Shown: positions 23,996-37,299, counted from the first letter of the stretch. The stretch: DNA of 64,000 nt from Cacajao melanocephalus (GCA_963573385.1 CAUYLG010033135.1:1-64000), one strand, 5' to 3'. Translations and numbers: made by a program. The notes: generated from the letters alone by a model not told the origin.

Positions 23996-24080
23996 CTTAA
24001 TAATAATAATAGCAATAGTAATAATAGCTAATAGTTATTCAGTGCTTGCTATGTACGGCCCTGATCTAGGTGCAATCTAG
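23996..24080 (+). repeat. (TAA)n followed by a short MIR start
   Basis: taataataataatagcaata, then ttcagtgcttgctatgtacg as in MIR (actgagtgcttactatgtgc). Confidence 0.55.
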
Positions 24081-24800
24081 TTACATGACCTTAAACAAGT
24101 GGCTTAACTCATCTACATTCTCGTATTTTCTTATTTCCTATTATTTGATCCACCTCTTATTTGATACACAAGAAGAAAGAGCATTTTCTACAAAAACTAT
24201 CCTGAGTGACTTTATCTTCACTGTCAGTGGCCCCTGCACCACTATGGTTGCACAATTGCTTAGATCTTTAATTTCAGTTGATCTTGCCTCCATTTCACAT
24301 TATCCATCTATTCCACACCCTGAACCAAGAACTGTCCCATTTTAGATATTTCTAAACACCATAAATCATTACTAAGCCTAAGTTTCTGCATAGTTACCTT
24401 AAACATGGCCTTACTGTGACTGTCCTTTGACTTTATACTTAACCGTTTTATAATTCTTTTTTTCTTCCAGTCCATCTGGCTTCCTTCCCTAACAAACCTG
24501 TATCTTTGATTTTCACTGGTACTAATGTTTCAGCAAACTCCTCTATTTCATCCCTTTAGGCTTCACCATTCCTAGGAAATCCTACAATCCTCCTCTCCTC
24601 TCTGAACAGCTAAGCACTAACATAGAAACCCATTCGACCAGGGGGAGTGGTGCCAGTATCTATTGAGGGGTCTATTAGAATGTCAAAGGACTATCAGTGC
24701 ACCCATTATCCTTTCACTTACTCATGGTCTGCTCCCCAAAATATTATCCACAAGAACTATTTTAAAAGTTTATTGCTATCCTCAAAGCCCTAAGGGTTGT
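24081..24800. other. Unassigned pyrimidine-rich sequence
   Basis: Contains a 91-codon frame (24070-24345) without recognisable motif. It may be a diverged L2- or LINE-like piece; I cannot assign it. Confidence 0.35.
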
Positions 24801-24804
24801 TAAG

Positions 24805-24975
24805 CCTACCTGCAGTTTTCAGTAACCTAAAGAGATTTATTTGCTAATGCTCAGGTTCATACAGGAGTCACTAAAGAAAAATCACTGAGGGTTGGCTATG
24901 TAATGGTATTTAAAAAAAAAATAATCTTTCCAGTTGATTCTAACATATGGCTATGGTTGAAACCACTGCTCTAAT
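24805..24975 (+). mobile_element. hAT-Charlie MITE, MER5A-like, diverged
   Basis: ccagttgattctaacatatg and gttgaaaccactgctctaa match the MER5A 3' part (ccaggtgattctaatgtgc..gagaaccactgctctaa); the 5' part is weak. Confidence 0.5.
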
Positions 24976-25254
24976 GCATTTTCAGTGTTTCTTTTCAGCT
25001 GAAAGATTTCATCTCCTGTAAGATATTGAAACAATCACAGTGGAATTCCTCATTTCTTTCTCTCAACTCTTTATAAACTTGTATGTATTAACATTCATTC
25101 GGATCCCTCTCCAGTTTCAGAGATTTAATCCTTGGTCCTGATCATACCCTATTCCTCCAATTTCATTATTGAAGAATTTATTCCTATTCTCTGTGTCAGT
25201 TTCTGGACTGCTTCCCTCTTACCTTTGACTTTCTCTGAGCTTGTGATTTGGTGT

Positions 25255-25500
25255 GTATGCCTCCCTCCATCTCCATGTCTCCCTGTGTCTCTCTCTATCA
25301 CTTTGTCCCTGAATCTGTCCCTTATCTATGTTCTGTGTGTCTTTATCTCTAAATCTGTTTCTCTCTGTATCTCTGTTTCTGTGTTTCTCTCTGTCTCTGC
25401 CTCATCTCTCTTTCTCTTCCTCAGAGCTTTCTTTTTTCCCACAGCAACCCTACCCCTTCCCCTGCTTCTTTCTCTGTCTCGTGGCTGTGTCTGTCTCCTT
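25255..25500. repeat. Pyrimidine-rich low-complexity tract
   Basis: Long run of ctctgt/ctctct words on the + strand. It produces overlapping open frames on both strands (25132-25579) that are compositional artefacts. Confidence 0.9.
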
Positions 25501-26496
25501 CCACTCCTTATATTTCCATTGGCTCTTTGTCCTAAGCCTGTGGATATATTCATGTATCTCCCATAAAAAAATTGCATGATTCTGAAGCTCGCTCTACTTC
25601 CTTCTCATTTAAAATTTTAGAAATAATAACCTAACATGACTATTTCCATGTATCACTTTCATGTACTTTTCAATGAACTGCAATCTGGATTTTATTCCTA
25701 CTCTGCCACACAAACTGTTCTCATTCTGATCACCAATGACCTTTCATTACTCATTCTAATAGACACACCTATTCACTGAGTCAAACAGTAATTTCACTCT
25801 CAATAAAATTTTACCCCATTAGCCAATATCTTCTTTTTAATGTTCTTTCTTCTTTTGGCTTCCACAATGTAACTTGCTTATTATTTTTCTATAGTTATTT
25901 TAATTGTCTTATTTTTTCAGCATTATTTTTGAAATCTTGCCTTTACATATTGAGTTTCCCAGATATGGTATATTAAACAACATTGTTCAGCTCCTTCCCA
26001 AAGGAGGTAGATTCTCCTTGCCCTGACTCTGCACACCCACTCCATATGTGGACTGAACTTGGGTTTTGCTTATACCAAGAGGATGTGGTAGAAGTGACAT
26101 TGTTGGGATCTGGAGCCTAGTTCTCAAGAGACATTACACAGACAGCCTTCATGTTCTTGGAATGTTGACATAAGGTTTCTATGCTGAGAAGCAGCCTGTG
26201 ACAAAAAGCCTGTAGACAAATAGAGCCCAGTCAACACAAGTGTGTCACCTCAGGTGAGCATCCAGGTGAGCTATAAGTTACATGTAGCCACATTGGTGAG
26301 CTCAGGCACAACTAGCAAAGGATTCCTTTAGTTAATCCATAGGGTTTTGAAAATATATCATCAGTTTTCATTAATTAAGTTACAGAATGATTTTAGAAGT
26401 AATAATAAAAAATTGATAACTCCAGAAATATTGCTGTTGCTAACTTCTCTTTACACTCTTAAACTATCCCAGAATAACTTTCCAATGTTCTAACTG
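25501..26496. other. Unassigned; possible L2-like trace at about 25680-25780
   Basis: ctgatcaccaatgacctttc resembles an L2 coding-region word (aggtcaccaatgacctcc). The part 25980-26280 looks like an old repeat that I cannot name. No gene. Confidence 0.35.
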
Positions 26497-27282
26497 CAGA
26501 TGCTCTCCAACTTACGATGGTTCAACTTAATGTTATGACTTTTCAACTTTACAATGGTGCAAAAGTGATATACATTCAGTTGAATTCTTACTTCGAATAC
26601 ACTTATAACCAGTCTGTTTTGAACTTTTAGTTTACCATTCAATGAATTACATGACATATTCAACACTTTAGTATAAAACAGCCTTTGTGTTCTTGTGTCA
26701 GTTTGCTGAGAATAATGGTTTCCAGTTTTATCCATGTCCCTGCAAAGGACATGAAGCAAACACCACATATTCTCACTCATAAGCCAGTGTTGAACAATAA
26801 GAACACAAGGACACAGGGAGGGGAACATCACATACTGGGGCCTGTCAAGGGGTGAGGGACTAGGGGAGGGACAGCATTAGGAGAAATACCTAATGTAGAT
26901 GACAAGGTGATAGATGCAGCACACCACCATGGCACATGTATACCTATGTAACAAACCTGCACATTCTGCACTTGTACCCTAGAACTTAAAGTATAATTTA
27001 AAAAATAGGTTAAAAAAGAAAGAAAGAAAGAGTCATCTGGTGAGACTCCTTTAAACAAAATGGATTTCATCAGAAGCCAAAAAAAAAAAAATAATCTTTG
27101 TGTTAGATGATTTTGCCCAATTGTAGGCTAATATAAATGTTTTGAGCACATTTAAGGTAGGCTTGGCTAAGCTATGATGTATGGGAGGTTAAGTGTATTA
27201 AGTTAATTTTCAACATAGAATATTTCCAAACCTACAATGACTTTATCGGGATTTGATCCCATGGTAAGTTAAGGAGCATCTG
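26497..27282 (-). mobile_element. Tigger-like nonautonomous DNA transposon, split by an L1
   Basis: Termini cagatgctctccaacttacg and (reverse complement of the right end) cagatgctccttaacttacc form a terminal inverted repeat. Internal landmarks on the - strand are catcatagcttagcc and gggcaaaatcatctaacaca. Sequence continues across the L1 insertion at 26692-27095. Group assignment from memory. Confidence 0.75.
26692..27095 (+). mobile_element. Young-type L1 3' end with 5' inversion and 3' transduction
   Basis: 26692 to about 26754 is antisense L1 (gtttgctgagaataatggtt, ccatgtccctgcaaagga). From about 26755 the sequence is sense L1 3' end (cacatattctcactcataag ... catgtatacctatgtaacaa ... acttaaagtata). 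After the L1 end come gaaa repeats, about 50 bp of other sequence (gtcatctggtgagactcctt..) and a second A-run. A 9-bp direct repeat ctttgtgtt borders the whole insertion (26683-26691 and 27096-27104). Confidence 0.85.
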
Positions 27283-27334
27283 TACCTTCTTTGTGCTTAC
27301 AACTCCCTAAAATAACTTTTCAGTTTTAGTCTCT

Positions 27335-27380
27335 TGAGGGTCTCAAAACCATAAATTTGAGGGTCTCAAAACCATAATTC
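27335..27380. repeat. 23-bp tandem duplication
   Basis: Two adjacent copies of tgagggtctcaaaaccataa(att). Confidence 0.95.
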
Positions 27381-27660
27381 AGTTTTCATAAAGATCAATA
27401 ATTTAGTGTCTCATAATTACCTCTAACTCAAAACATCTAAATATTGAACAATACCAAAAGTTTTCTAATTTATTTCATGGTATAATTACCCACCAATCAC
27501 CCAACTCTGAAAACTCTATAAGATTTTTGCCTCCTGATTTTTTTCTCAATTTCTTCATTTAATCAATATCCTATTATACTCTAACCTACTAACTATTTTC
27601 TACTTAGTTCCCTCTCATCCATCATTGTTGAGTCTCAGCCTTCTGCTGTCTTTTTCCAGG

Positions 27661-27700
27661 ACTATTGTAGTGGTTTATTGACTATTGTAGTAATTTGTTT
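27661..27700. repeat. 20-bp tandem duplication
   Basis: actattgtagtggtttattg followed by actattgtagtaatttgttt. Confidence 0.8.
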
Positions 27701-28190
27701 CCCTATTTTCCTTGACCTCCTCGAATTTTTACTACATAGAAATATAACTGAAGTTAGTATTTGACTATATCTGTGTTTTTAAATGTATCCATAAAATAAA
27801 ATTTATTCTGTTAGCATGACACACAAAACCCTTATATTTGACCCCTAACAAATTTTCCAACTTTATTCTCTCCATTCCACAGCCCCACATTCATCTCGAT
27901 GACATTTTCTACATGAGAAATATTGAACTATTCAAATACACATGTGTAAATAAAGTTTCGAAGATCATGTTTCAAATAATGCCATTTCTGTGGCAAAGAC
28001 TGTCCTACAAATCATGCCATTTTTGTTTATTTGCTTGGTTCAGTTCAACTCAGCCTCCTTTTCCCATTCAGAAAAAAATTGCAGCTCACCTCCAGCACTC
28101 ATTTAATTCTATATAAATACACTCTTTAATGCTGAAGCAAATCTGACTGATTTTCAATGTGAAAATAAAATATAAAAACTATTCTTGGAG
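27701..28190. other. No gene; possible diverged L2 trace
   Basis: The order of words from 27600 to 27870 loosely resembles L2 coding sequence. The 92-codon frame at 27838-28116 has no motif. Confidence 0.3.
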
Positions 28191-28197
28191 TTAATTT

Positions 28198-28347
28198 CTA
28201 AACATAACTAACGTCGGAATAGTCTGAATCATAAGAATTGTCTATTTTGGAAAGATCAGCTTCACCAAATGAATCTTCAGCCAACAATGGATCGAGAACA
28301 ATGTGAACATCATGCACAGGAATGGTGTGTTTTTTAGGATTTGACAT
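28198..28347 (-). pseudogene. piggyBac-derived fragment, frame similar to the N terminus of PGBD4
   Basis: A 49-codon frame on the - strand, ATG at 28345-28347 and TAG at 28198-28200. It begins MSNPKK, continues with IPVHD, then DPLLAEDSFGEADLSKID and ends in an Asp/Ser/Tyr-rich stretch. From memory human PGBD4 starts MSNPRK, has IPMRD, then LLAEDSFDESDFSEID at the same spacing, which is well beyond chance. PGBD4 is a domesticated piggyBac transposase gene of about 585 residues; here the DDD catalytic domain and the Cys-rich C terminus are absent. A TTAA (28191-28194), the piggyBac target, lies just beyond the stop. The best reading is a short nonautonomous (MER75-like) or truncated piggyBac copy, not a working gene. 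Confidence 0.72.
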
Positions 28348-28575
28348 TTTCAGTCATCAAGAATTACTATATTTTGTAAATGCAAATAACACTACTAAAA
28401 ATAGAGTGTTATAAATAGAATGATGTCTTTTGTTTCCAAAGTTGATATACTAGAACAATGAGAAAATAATAATAAAGGCGAGATTTTTTTGGCAAACTGA
28501 TTTCGGGGTAAACACTACAGCCACAGGTGCCAACAGCAAGTACTCTTCCTGTCGTCCCTGGAGATTAGATTAAGA
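28348..28575 (-). mobile_element. Probable 5' part of the same piggyBac-like element
   Basis: The upstream side of the PGBD4-like frame, read on the - strand from about 28575 (ttaatctaatctccaggg..). A TTAA is present there, but I do not see an intact piggyBac terminal repeat, so the limit is a guess. Confidence 0.35.
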
Positions 28576-28579
28576 CAGT

Positions 28580-28998
28580 GACAACATGGATGAATCTAGA
28601 ACTTAATTATCAAAAGGGAAGGAACATGACCTATATAGAGAAAGACATGTCTGGGGAGATACATAAAAGTTAATCTTTTTGCTATCGTTTTTATTTGTTT
28701 TTACTTATTCTGGGTGTGTACTTTGAATGTCAAATAATATTAAAAAATGGGTGAGGTATTTTAGTTTATCACAAAAAATGTTGCTTCAAATAAGCTTAGA
28801 AGCCCTATTTTCTACATATGTTATACTTAGCCTTGGAGGACCACACCTACTTTTTCCTTATAAGACAAAAGTAAGATTATAACAAATTTTTAAAATACTT
28901 TCAATAATTGAAAAAGATCACCAAATGTTTTAAGTTTAGGAATAGTTACTATCAGAGTTATTTATATTGGCATAGTGTCACTCTTGCATATAGATACA
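28580..28998. other. No gene recognised
   Basis: AT-rich, nothing assigned. Confidence 0.4.
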
Positions 28999-31304
28999 CA
29001 GTCATGTGCTGCATTATGACCTTTTGATCTACGAGGAAACATGTACAATGGTGGTCTTATAACGTTATCATGGAGTTGAAAAATTCCTATCACCTCGTGA
29101 CTTTGTAGCTGACATAACACTGTAGCTCAATCTGCAGTGATGTTGGTATAAACAATGTACTGCCCGTGATATAAAAGTATAGCACAGATGAATAAAGATA
29201 TTCCTGAAGATGGCTGACTAGATACAGCTGGGATGTGCCTCTTCCGTGGAAAGGAAGCAAAAGGGAACTGAAGAATACACTGTAATTTGGTTGACATGAG
29301 TCAGAAGACATCATGATTAAAAAGGGAAGAAGCAGAGCTTGGTGTTGCCAGGTACAAGGACCAGCCCATGGGTCAGGACCTGAACCCAAAGAAAGACTGA
29401 GTGAAGAGCACCACATTCCCGCTGTTGATTTCTGAGATTCCAGCTACAGGAGTTTTCACAACCTCTGCAAGCTTTTGGATTGGCAGAGGGAATTGCTTGG
29501 AGACCATGGAGAGGCTTCCACATAAAGCCCAAAAGATTCCAGTGTGCTGAGCAGTGCAGTAAAATGCACCCCTAGGTACCTATCCCACAAGACTCTACAT
29601 TTTGCTCTAGGCAGGTACAGTTCCTGCTATCTGCCATGCCAAGAGATAGCAGCCCCAGGCACACTTTTGAACTGCAAAAGACAGGCCCTGCCACCACTGC
29701 TGTGGAACCAAGGTGAATCCAAACATGTGTCTCCATGCTTGCTGGTCTCTCCTAAGACTGTTTGCCTGGCTGTTCTCACAGGGGCAGCCCATAGCACCAC
29801 CACCATTATCCCACCGTAGTGTTCTGTTGGCAGCCTGGGGACAGTTCACCCCCAATCACAGCTGGTATTTTGTACTAAGAGGCCAGTGGAAAAATCCACT
29901 AGTCTGCTTCCAGTTCCCCAGGCTTTGAGCACACCACCCAGGGGTATGGAGATGAGAACCATGGCCTTATCTCAATAGGGGAAGGAGCTTTCACTGTCAG
30001 AACACAGACAAGAGTGTGGTGTAGGTTTGTGTGGTGATGCAGGAGCTGGTCGCTCTTCCCTTTGTGAGACTGGACCAGGGAGGAGAACTGCAATTTCTGC
30101 CACAAGGAGCCTAGCAGTCCAGAAGGGCTCAACAATCTGGATATGGATGGCTTGGAACCAGCCTGACAGGTTGGACCTGTTGTTGGGGCCAGATGCCAGA
30201 TGGAGACCTATTGGGTTGGGGTTATAAGAGCTGGACAAGACCACATGGTCATCTGTCAGGCTGAAAACCCTTGCCATCCCTCTAACACTGAGCAGGCTTT
30301 GTGGTGCAGGAGAGGAGCCTCTGCCGCTTCTTGGAGTATTGTCCCAGTAGCTTAAGAGCTGCACCTATATGTCCACCAAAGTCAGCACTTGTAGTTGCCT
30401 CAGGGAGCCTTGTGACAGACTTTTCCAATCCAACCATACCCAGTTTTCCTCCCTCCAGCTGCCTTGGTGGCAGAGTATAGAATGGGATAACCTGGGAGCC
30501 CTATGCCTTGTTTGTCACCAGAGATAGCATGGTACTTCCCGTACTCAACAAAGGCCAAGTAAAAATTCCATTGCTATCACTGCAACTGACTCTTTTGTGA
30601 GTACCACATACTAGCCAGAAGATCAAACCTGCATGGCCCACCACAACTTCCGCTGACATCATTGTACAGCCTCAGCCAACTCTTAGCCACAGTTACTACC
30701 TACTCTCCTGTAGGGTGAACTGAAAAACTCAGTATAATTCCACTGAGAGAAGTGCCGAGCACTGGGGAATGAAATAAGCCTCCTGAGACCTCCACCTCCC
30801 CGTCTCTGTAGGAGACAGTGAGCCTGACATTATGCACAAGACACTGCTACTACAACCTAAAAACAACTAGCATTCGAGAAAAGCCACTACTTTGAGGCTA
30901 TGTATAACAAGAAATTCATACAGAACCTTGGCCCTCTAAAAGCACAGAGAAGCCAAGCTGAAGGATCTTACCCAACATATTCAACAAACACACCCTCAAG
31001 GGGGAAGAATCCCACCCAGATGAAAGTCAATTCAAAAATAAGAAGTGACAGCATCTCCAGATGAGAAGAAACATACAGGAATTTCAACACCTTGAAGAAA
31101 CAGAGGGTTGTGACACACCCAAAGACCACACTAGCTCTCTATCAATAAATCCTAACCAAAATGAAAACTGAAATGTCAGATAAGGAATCAAAAATATGGA
31201 ATGTGAGGAAACTTAATGAGATCCAGCAGAAAGTTGAAAACAAACATAAAGAAATAAGAAAACACCTTAGAAGATGAATGACAAGATAGATGTATTTACA
31301 AAAA

Positions 31305-31423
31305 ACAAATAGAACTCTAGAAATATAATATTCACTAAAGGAATTTCAAAACATAGTTGACAGACAAATAGAATTTCTAGAAATAGAATATTCACTAAAG
31401 GAATTTCAAAACATAGTTGATAG
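31305..31423 (+). repeat. 60-bp tandem duplication in L1 ORF1 region
   Basis: Two adjacent copies beginning acaaatagaactctag and acaaatagaatttctag, each running through attcactaaaggaatttcaa and acatagttga; only a few differences. It falls in the part of ORF1 that encodes the coiled coil. Confidence 0.93.
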
Positions 31424-32445
31424 CTTTAACAATAGACTAGACCAAGCAGAATAAAAATTTCCAAGCTTGAAGACTTGTCTTTCAAATTAACCCAGTCAGA
31501 AAAATATAAAGAAATAATTTTTTAAAATAAACAAAGCCTTCAAAGAATATAAGATTATGGAAAGCTACCAAACATATAACTTATATACATTCTTGAGATA
31601 AAAGGATAAAAAGAAAGTTTGCAAAGTATATTTGAGAGAATGGGAAAATTTCCTCAATCTTGCTATAGATATCCAGTTCCAAGAAATTCAAAGAATACCT
31701 GGAAGATACTATACAAGGCATATCATCATCAGACTACCTAAGGTCATCATGAAAGAACAAATCTTAAAAGCAGGTTGAGAGAAAAATCAAATAATCTGTA
31801 AAGAAAATCCCATCAGACTAACAGCAGACTTCTCAGCAGAAATCTTAGAAGCCTGAAGAGATTTCAGGCCTATTTTTAACCTTATTACAGAAGGAAAGTG
31901 CTAGCCAATAATTTTATATCCTTCCAAGCTAGAGCTCATACATGAAGGAGAAATAAAGTATTACCCAGACAAGCAAATGCTAAAGGAATTCATCATTACT
32001 AGACTAGATCTACAAAAAATGCTTATAGGAGTTCTAAATATGGAAACAAAAGAATGATACTTGCCATGATAAAAACACCTGTAAGTAGAAAGCTCACAGA
32101 TCCTATAAAGCAATTACACAATTGAAACTCTAAGGCAACTAGAAAAAATACTATGATAGGAATAAAACTTCATGTACTATTATTAACTTTGAACATAAAT
32201 GGCCTAAATACTCCACTTCAAAAATATAAAGTAGTAAATTGTATAAAAAACAGGACCCAATCATTTGCTGCCTACCAGAGACCCATCTACTAGATAAAGA
32301 TACCTACGGACTAAGTAAAGGGGTGAAAAGAGACATATCATGAAAATGGAATACAAAAGCAAGCAGAAGGAGCCATTATTATATCAGATAAAACAGACTT
32401 TAAATCAGCAACAGTGAAAGAAAAGATAAAGGATGGATTTACATA

Positions 32446-32745
32446 ATGATAAAAACTTCTATACAACAAGAAAATTTAACTGTCCTAAACATATATGCAC
32501 CCAACACTGGAACACTTAGATTCACAACACAAATATTAGCAGATGCAAGAAAAGTGACTGACATCAATACAACAATTGTGAGGGACTTTAACACCCCACC
32601 AATAACACTGGGCAGGTCATTGAGGAAGAAAGTCAACAATGAAATTCAAGACTTAAATAAGATTCTAGATCAAATCGACTTAATAGACATTTACAGAATA
32701 TTGTACCTAACAATGACAAAATATACATTTTTTATCTTTGCATGA
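32446..32745 (+). pseudogene. L1 ORF2 endonuclease-domain remnant
   Basis: A 99-codon frame with the L1 endonuclease words LNIYAPNTG and RDFNTPP and the LIDIYR segment. In intact L1 this apurinic-like endonuclease nicks the target DNA. Here it is a remnant between stop codons in the interrupted L1, with no complete ORF2 around it. Confidence 0.9.
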
Positions 32746-33594
32746 AACATTCTAAAATTTGACCATATGCTCAGTAATAAAGGAAGTCTCTATAAATTAA
32801 AAAAAAAAAAACTGATATCATATCCAGTATCTTTTCAGACCAGAGTGGAATAAAATTGGAAATCAATACCAAGAGGAACTCTCAAAACTACACAAGTACA
32901 CGGAAACTGAACAACATGCTCCTAAATGACTGTTAGGTAAACTAAAAAATTAAAACAGAAATTAAAAAAGAGTTTCAAAACAAATGAAAATGCCAATATC
33001 AAAGAGGTAGAAAGAACTCAAATCAGAAACCTACTGTCACACATCAAGGAACTAGAAAAATAAATGCAAGCCATATCCAAAGATAGAAGAAGAAAACAAA
33101 TAACAAATATCTGAGAAAAACTAAATGAGACTGAGAACTCAACAAATAATACAGAAGATCAACAAAATAAAAAGTTTGTTCTTTCAAAAAATAAACAAAA
33201 ATGAGAGACTGCTATCTGGTTTAAACTAGAAAAATGAAAGATTTAAATAAGCACAATAATAAATGATAAAGGTGGCATTACATTTGATATCACACAAATA
33301 GATCATTAGTGACTATTATGAATGTGCACACAAACTGAAATTCCTATAGGAACTAAATAAATACTTTACAAAATACAACCTCACAATATTAAACCAGGAA
33401 GAAATAGAATTCCTGAACAGGCCAATAATGAATAATAAAATTACGTCAGTAATAAAACAAATCTTGTGACAAAAAAAGCCTTGAACCAGACAGAATCAAA
33501 GTCAAATTTTACCAAACATACAAAGAAGAGGTGGTACCAATCTTGTTGAAACTATTCCAAAACAATCAAGGAGGAGGGATCCCTCCCTAACTAA

Positions 33595-33756
33595 TTGTAT
33601 AAAATGAGTATCACCCTGATACTAAAATCAGGCAGGGACACAATGGAAAAAAAAAAAAAAGAAAAAAAGAAAGAAAACTATAGGCCAATATTTTTGATAA
33701 ATCTAGATACAAAAATTTTCAACAAAATACTAGCAAACCAACTCAAACAGCACATA
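33595..33756 (+). pseudogene. L1 ORF2 reverse-transcriptase N-terminal remnant
   Basis: Frame with [21 protein letters not shown] and [11 protein letters not shown], matching the conserved start of the L1 RT domain. An A-rich expansion (about 33647-33680) gives a Lys run. The frame then runs into the LTR inserted at 33757. Confidence 0.9.
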
Positions 33757-34224
33757 CGATACGGTTTTGCTGTGTCCCCACCCAAATCTCACCTTCAATT
33801 GTAATAATCCCCACATGCCAAGGGAAGAGCCAGGCAAAGATAATTAAATCATGGAGGTGGTTTCTCCTTAGTATTCTCATGGTAGTGAACAAGTCTCACA
33901 CAGCCTGATAGTTTTATAAATGGTAGTTTCCCTGCAGAATCTTTCTTGCTTGCCCCCAGGTAAGATGTGCCTTTGCTTCTCCTTTGCCTTTTGCCATGAT
34001 TATGTGGCCTCTCTAGCCAATAATCATGTACTGGAAGTCCTAGACAGACAAATCAGGCAAAAGGAAAGAAGAAATAAAAGTCATTCAATTGATAAAGAGG
34101 AAGTCAAATTATCTCTGTCCACTGATGACATGATCTTACACCTAGAGTCCATTAAGTCTCTTTTCCTTTATAAGTTACCCAGTCTTAGGTATGTCTATTA
34201 GCAGCATGAGAAGTGACTAACACA
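33757..34224 (+). mobile_element. MaLR solo LTR (THE1/MST-type) with an L1 segment inside
   Basis: Begins cgatacggttttgctgtgtc and ends aagtgactaacaca. Perfect 5-bp TSD acata at 33752-33756 and 34225-34229, inside the L1. Length is 468 bp against 354 and 358 bp for the two related LTRs in this window; the excess is the L1-derived piece at about 34028-34145. Confidence 0.93.
34028..34145 (+). repeat. L1 ORF2 segment embedded in the LTR
   Basis: tactggaagtcctagacaga ... gaggaagtcaaattatctct ... gatgacatgatcttacacct matches the L1 RT region at 34839-34951 with few differences and two 2-bp length changes. The LTR continues on both sides (gcctctctagcc before, agtccattaagtctctttt after). Short similarity (catg, agtcc) lies at the joins. 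Confidence 0.9.
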
Positions 34225-34238
34225 ACATAAAAAACATA

Positions 34239-34507
<269 letters not shown>

Positions 34508-34736
34508 TTATAATTCATCACAATTAAATGTGTTTTATTCCATAGATGAAAGGATAGCTCAACATATGCAAACCAATAAATGTCATTTATCAAATAAATA
34601 GAATTACAAACAAAAACCATAGAATCATCTCAGTAGGTGCAGAAAAGCATTCAATAAAAGTCAACAACCATTTATGATAAAAGCCTTCAATAAAGTAGGC
34701 ATCAAAGAACATACCTCAAAATAATAAGAGCCATCT

Positions 34737-34960
34737 ATGACACACCCACAGCCAACGTCATATCAAATAGACTGTAAGTATCGCTGGAGAACTGAAGTAT
34801 CACAAGAATACCCACTCTCACCACTTTTGTTTTACATGGTACTGGAAGTCCTAGCCAGACCAATCAGGCAAAAGAAAGAAATAAAAGGCATTCAATTGGA
34901 AAAGAGGAAGTCAAATTATCTCTGTTCACTGATGACATGATCTTACACCTATAAAACCCT
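34737..34960 (+). pseudogene. L1 ORF2 reverse-transcriptase remnant
   Basis: Contains the RT words SPLLF and [11 protein letters not shown]. The following DNA (gatgacatgatcttacacct) encodes the region around the catalytic YADD-type motif, here altered. Broken by stops downstream. This is the stretch copied into the LTR. Confidence 0.88.
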
Positions 34961-36020
34961 AAAGATTCCTCTGAAAGACTCCCAGACTTTATAAAATATG
35001 TCAGTAAAGTTTCAGGATATAAAATCAATGTACAAAAATGTAATATGATTAAATAGTTTCTCCCATTCTGTAGGTTTTATATATGGATGCAGAGAAAAGG
35101 AAATGTTTATACATTGTTGGTGGGAATGTAATTTTCTCCAACTTCTATGGAAAACAATACACAGATTTCTCAAAGAACTAAAAATAGAACTGCAATTTGA
35201 CTCATCAATCCCACCAATGAGCATCTACCAACAGGAAAAGAAATTATGTAAAAACAAACAAACCAAGCACAATTGAAAGTTTATCATGGGACTATTCACA
35301 ATAACAAAGTCATGGAATCATCCCAAGTATCCACCAACAGTTGATTTGATAAAGACAACGTGATATATATAGGCCATGGAATACTACGCAGCCATAGAAA
35401 CCAATAAAATAATGTCCTTTGCAGCAACATGAATAGAGCTTCAAGCCATTATCCTAAGTGAAGTAATTCAGAAACAAAATCAAACACCACATGTTTACCT
35501 ATTGTATACAATGTTCACCATTTGTGTGATGGGCACACTGGTAGCCCAAACCTCACTGTTATGCAACATATCCATGTAACAAACTTGTACATGTACCCCT
35601 GAATCTAAACTTTTAAAAAAATATAGCACATACAATTTTGTACAGAATACTTGATAATGAAAATAACTAATATGTTGCTTTATGTATTCATTATGCTATC
35701 CTTTTTATCACTATTTTAGAGTATACTTCTTCTACTTGTTTAAAAAATGTTAATAAAACAGCCTCATGCAAGCTCTTTAGAGGTATTTCAGAAGTCATTG
35801 TTATCATAGATGACAGCTTCCTGTGTGTCACTGAAGGACTGTTCGGGGGTACAAAACGTGCTGGTGGAAGACAGTGACATTAATTATTCTGACCCCGTAT
35901 AGGCCTAGGCTAATGTGTGTGCTTGTGTCTTAGTTTTTAATTAAAAAGTTTAAAAAAAGTTAAACATTTAAAAATAGAAAAAGGTTACAGAATAAAGATA
36001 TAAAGAATGAGAATATATTT

Positions 36021-36369
<349 letters not shown>

Positions 36370-36560
36370 TTAAGCTAAGTGTTGTTACAATAGAGTCAAA
36401 AAATGTTTTAAATTAAAAAGTTTATAAAGTGAAAATGTTACAGTAAGCTAAGGTTAATTCAAAATTGAATAACGAAATTTTTTATTAATTTTGTGTAGCC
36501 CAATTATACAGTGTTTATAAAGTATACAGTAGTATACAGTAAATCCTGGGCCTTCACAGT

Positions 36561-36606
36561 CTCTCACCACTCACTCACTCACTCAGTCACTCACTCACTC
36601 ACTCAT
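36561..36606. repeat. (ACTC)n tract within the Tigger-like element
   Basis: Repeated cactcactcactcactcagt; it lies between recognisable parts of the transposon, so it is probably an expansion of element sequence. Confidence 0.85.
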
Positions 36607-36745
36607 CCAGAAGAACTTCCAGTCCTGCAAGCTTTATTTATGGTAAGTGCCCTACACAAGTGTGCCATTTTTAATCTTTTACACTGTGTTTTAACTATGC
36701 CTTTTTAATGTTTAGATATGTTAAGATACACAAATACTTACCATT

Positions 36746-37119
<374 letters not shown>

Positions 37120-37299
37120 TAGAAAGAATAAGTTATACTATATAGTCTGGTTGTGAAGTAGGCTATACCGTCTAGGTTTGTTGTAAGTACACTCCATGTT
37201 GTTCACATGAAAGGGTGAAATTGCCTAATGACACATTTCTCAGAAAATATATCCATAGTTAAGCAACATATGACTGCACATGTATTCTTCAGTTTTACT

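Noticed and set aside
25132..25579. 144-codon + strand frame and opposite 83-codon Arg-rich frame
   Set aside because: Product of the pyrimidine-rich tract 25255-25500; Leu/Ser/Phe-rich versus Arg/Glu-rich shadow pair.
33920..34201. 93-codon + strand frame with an RT-like VLEVL word
   Set aside because: Chimera of LTR and the embedded L1 patch; not a gene.
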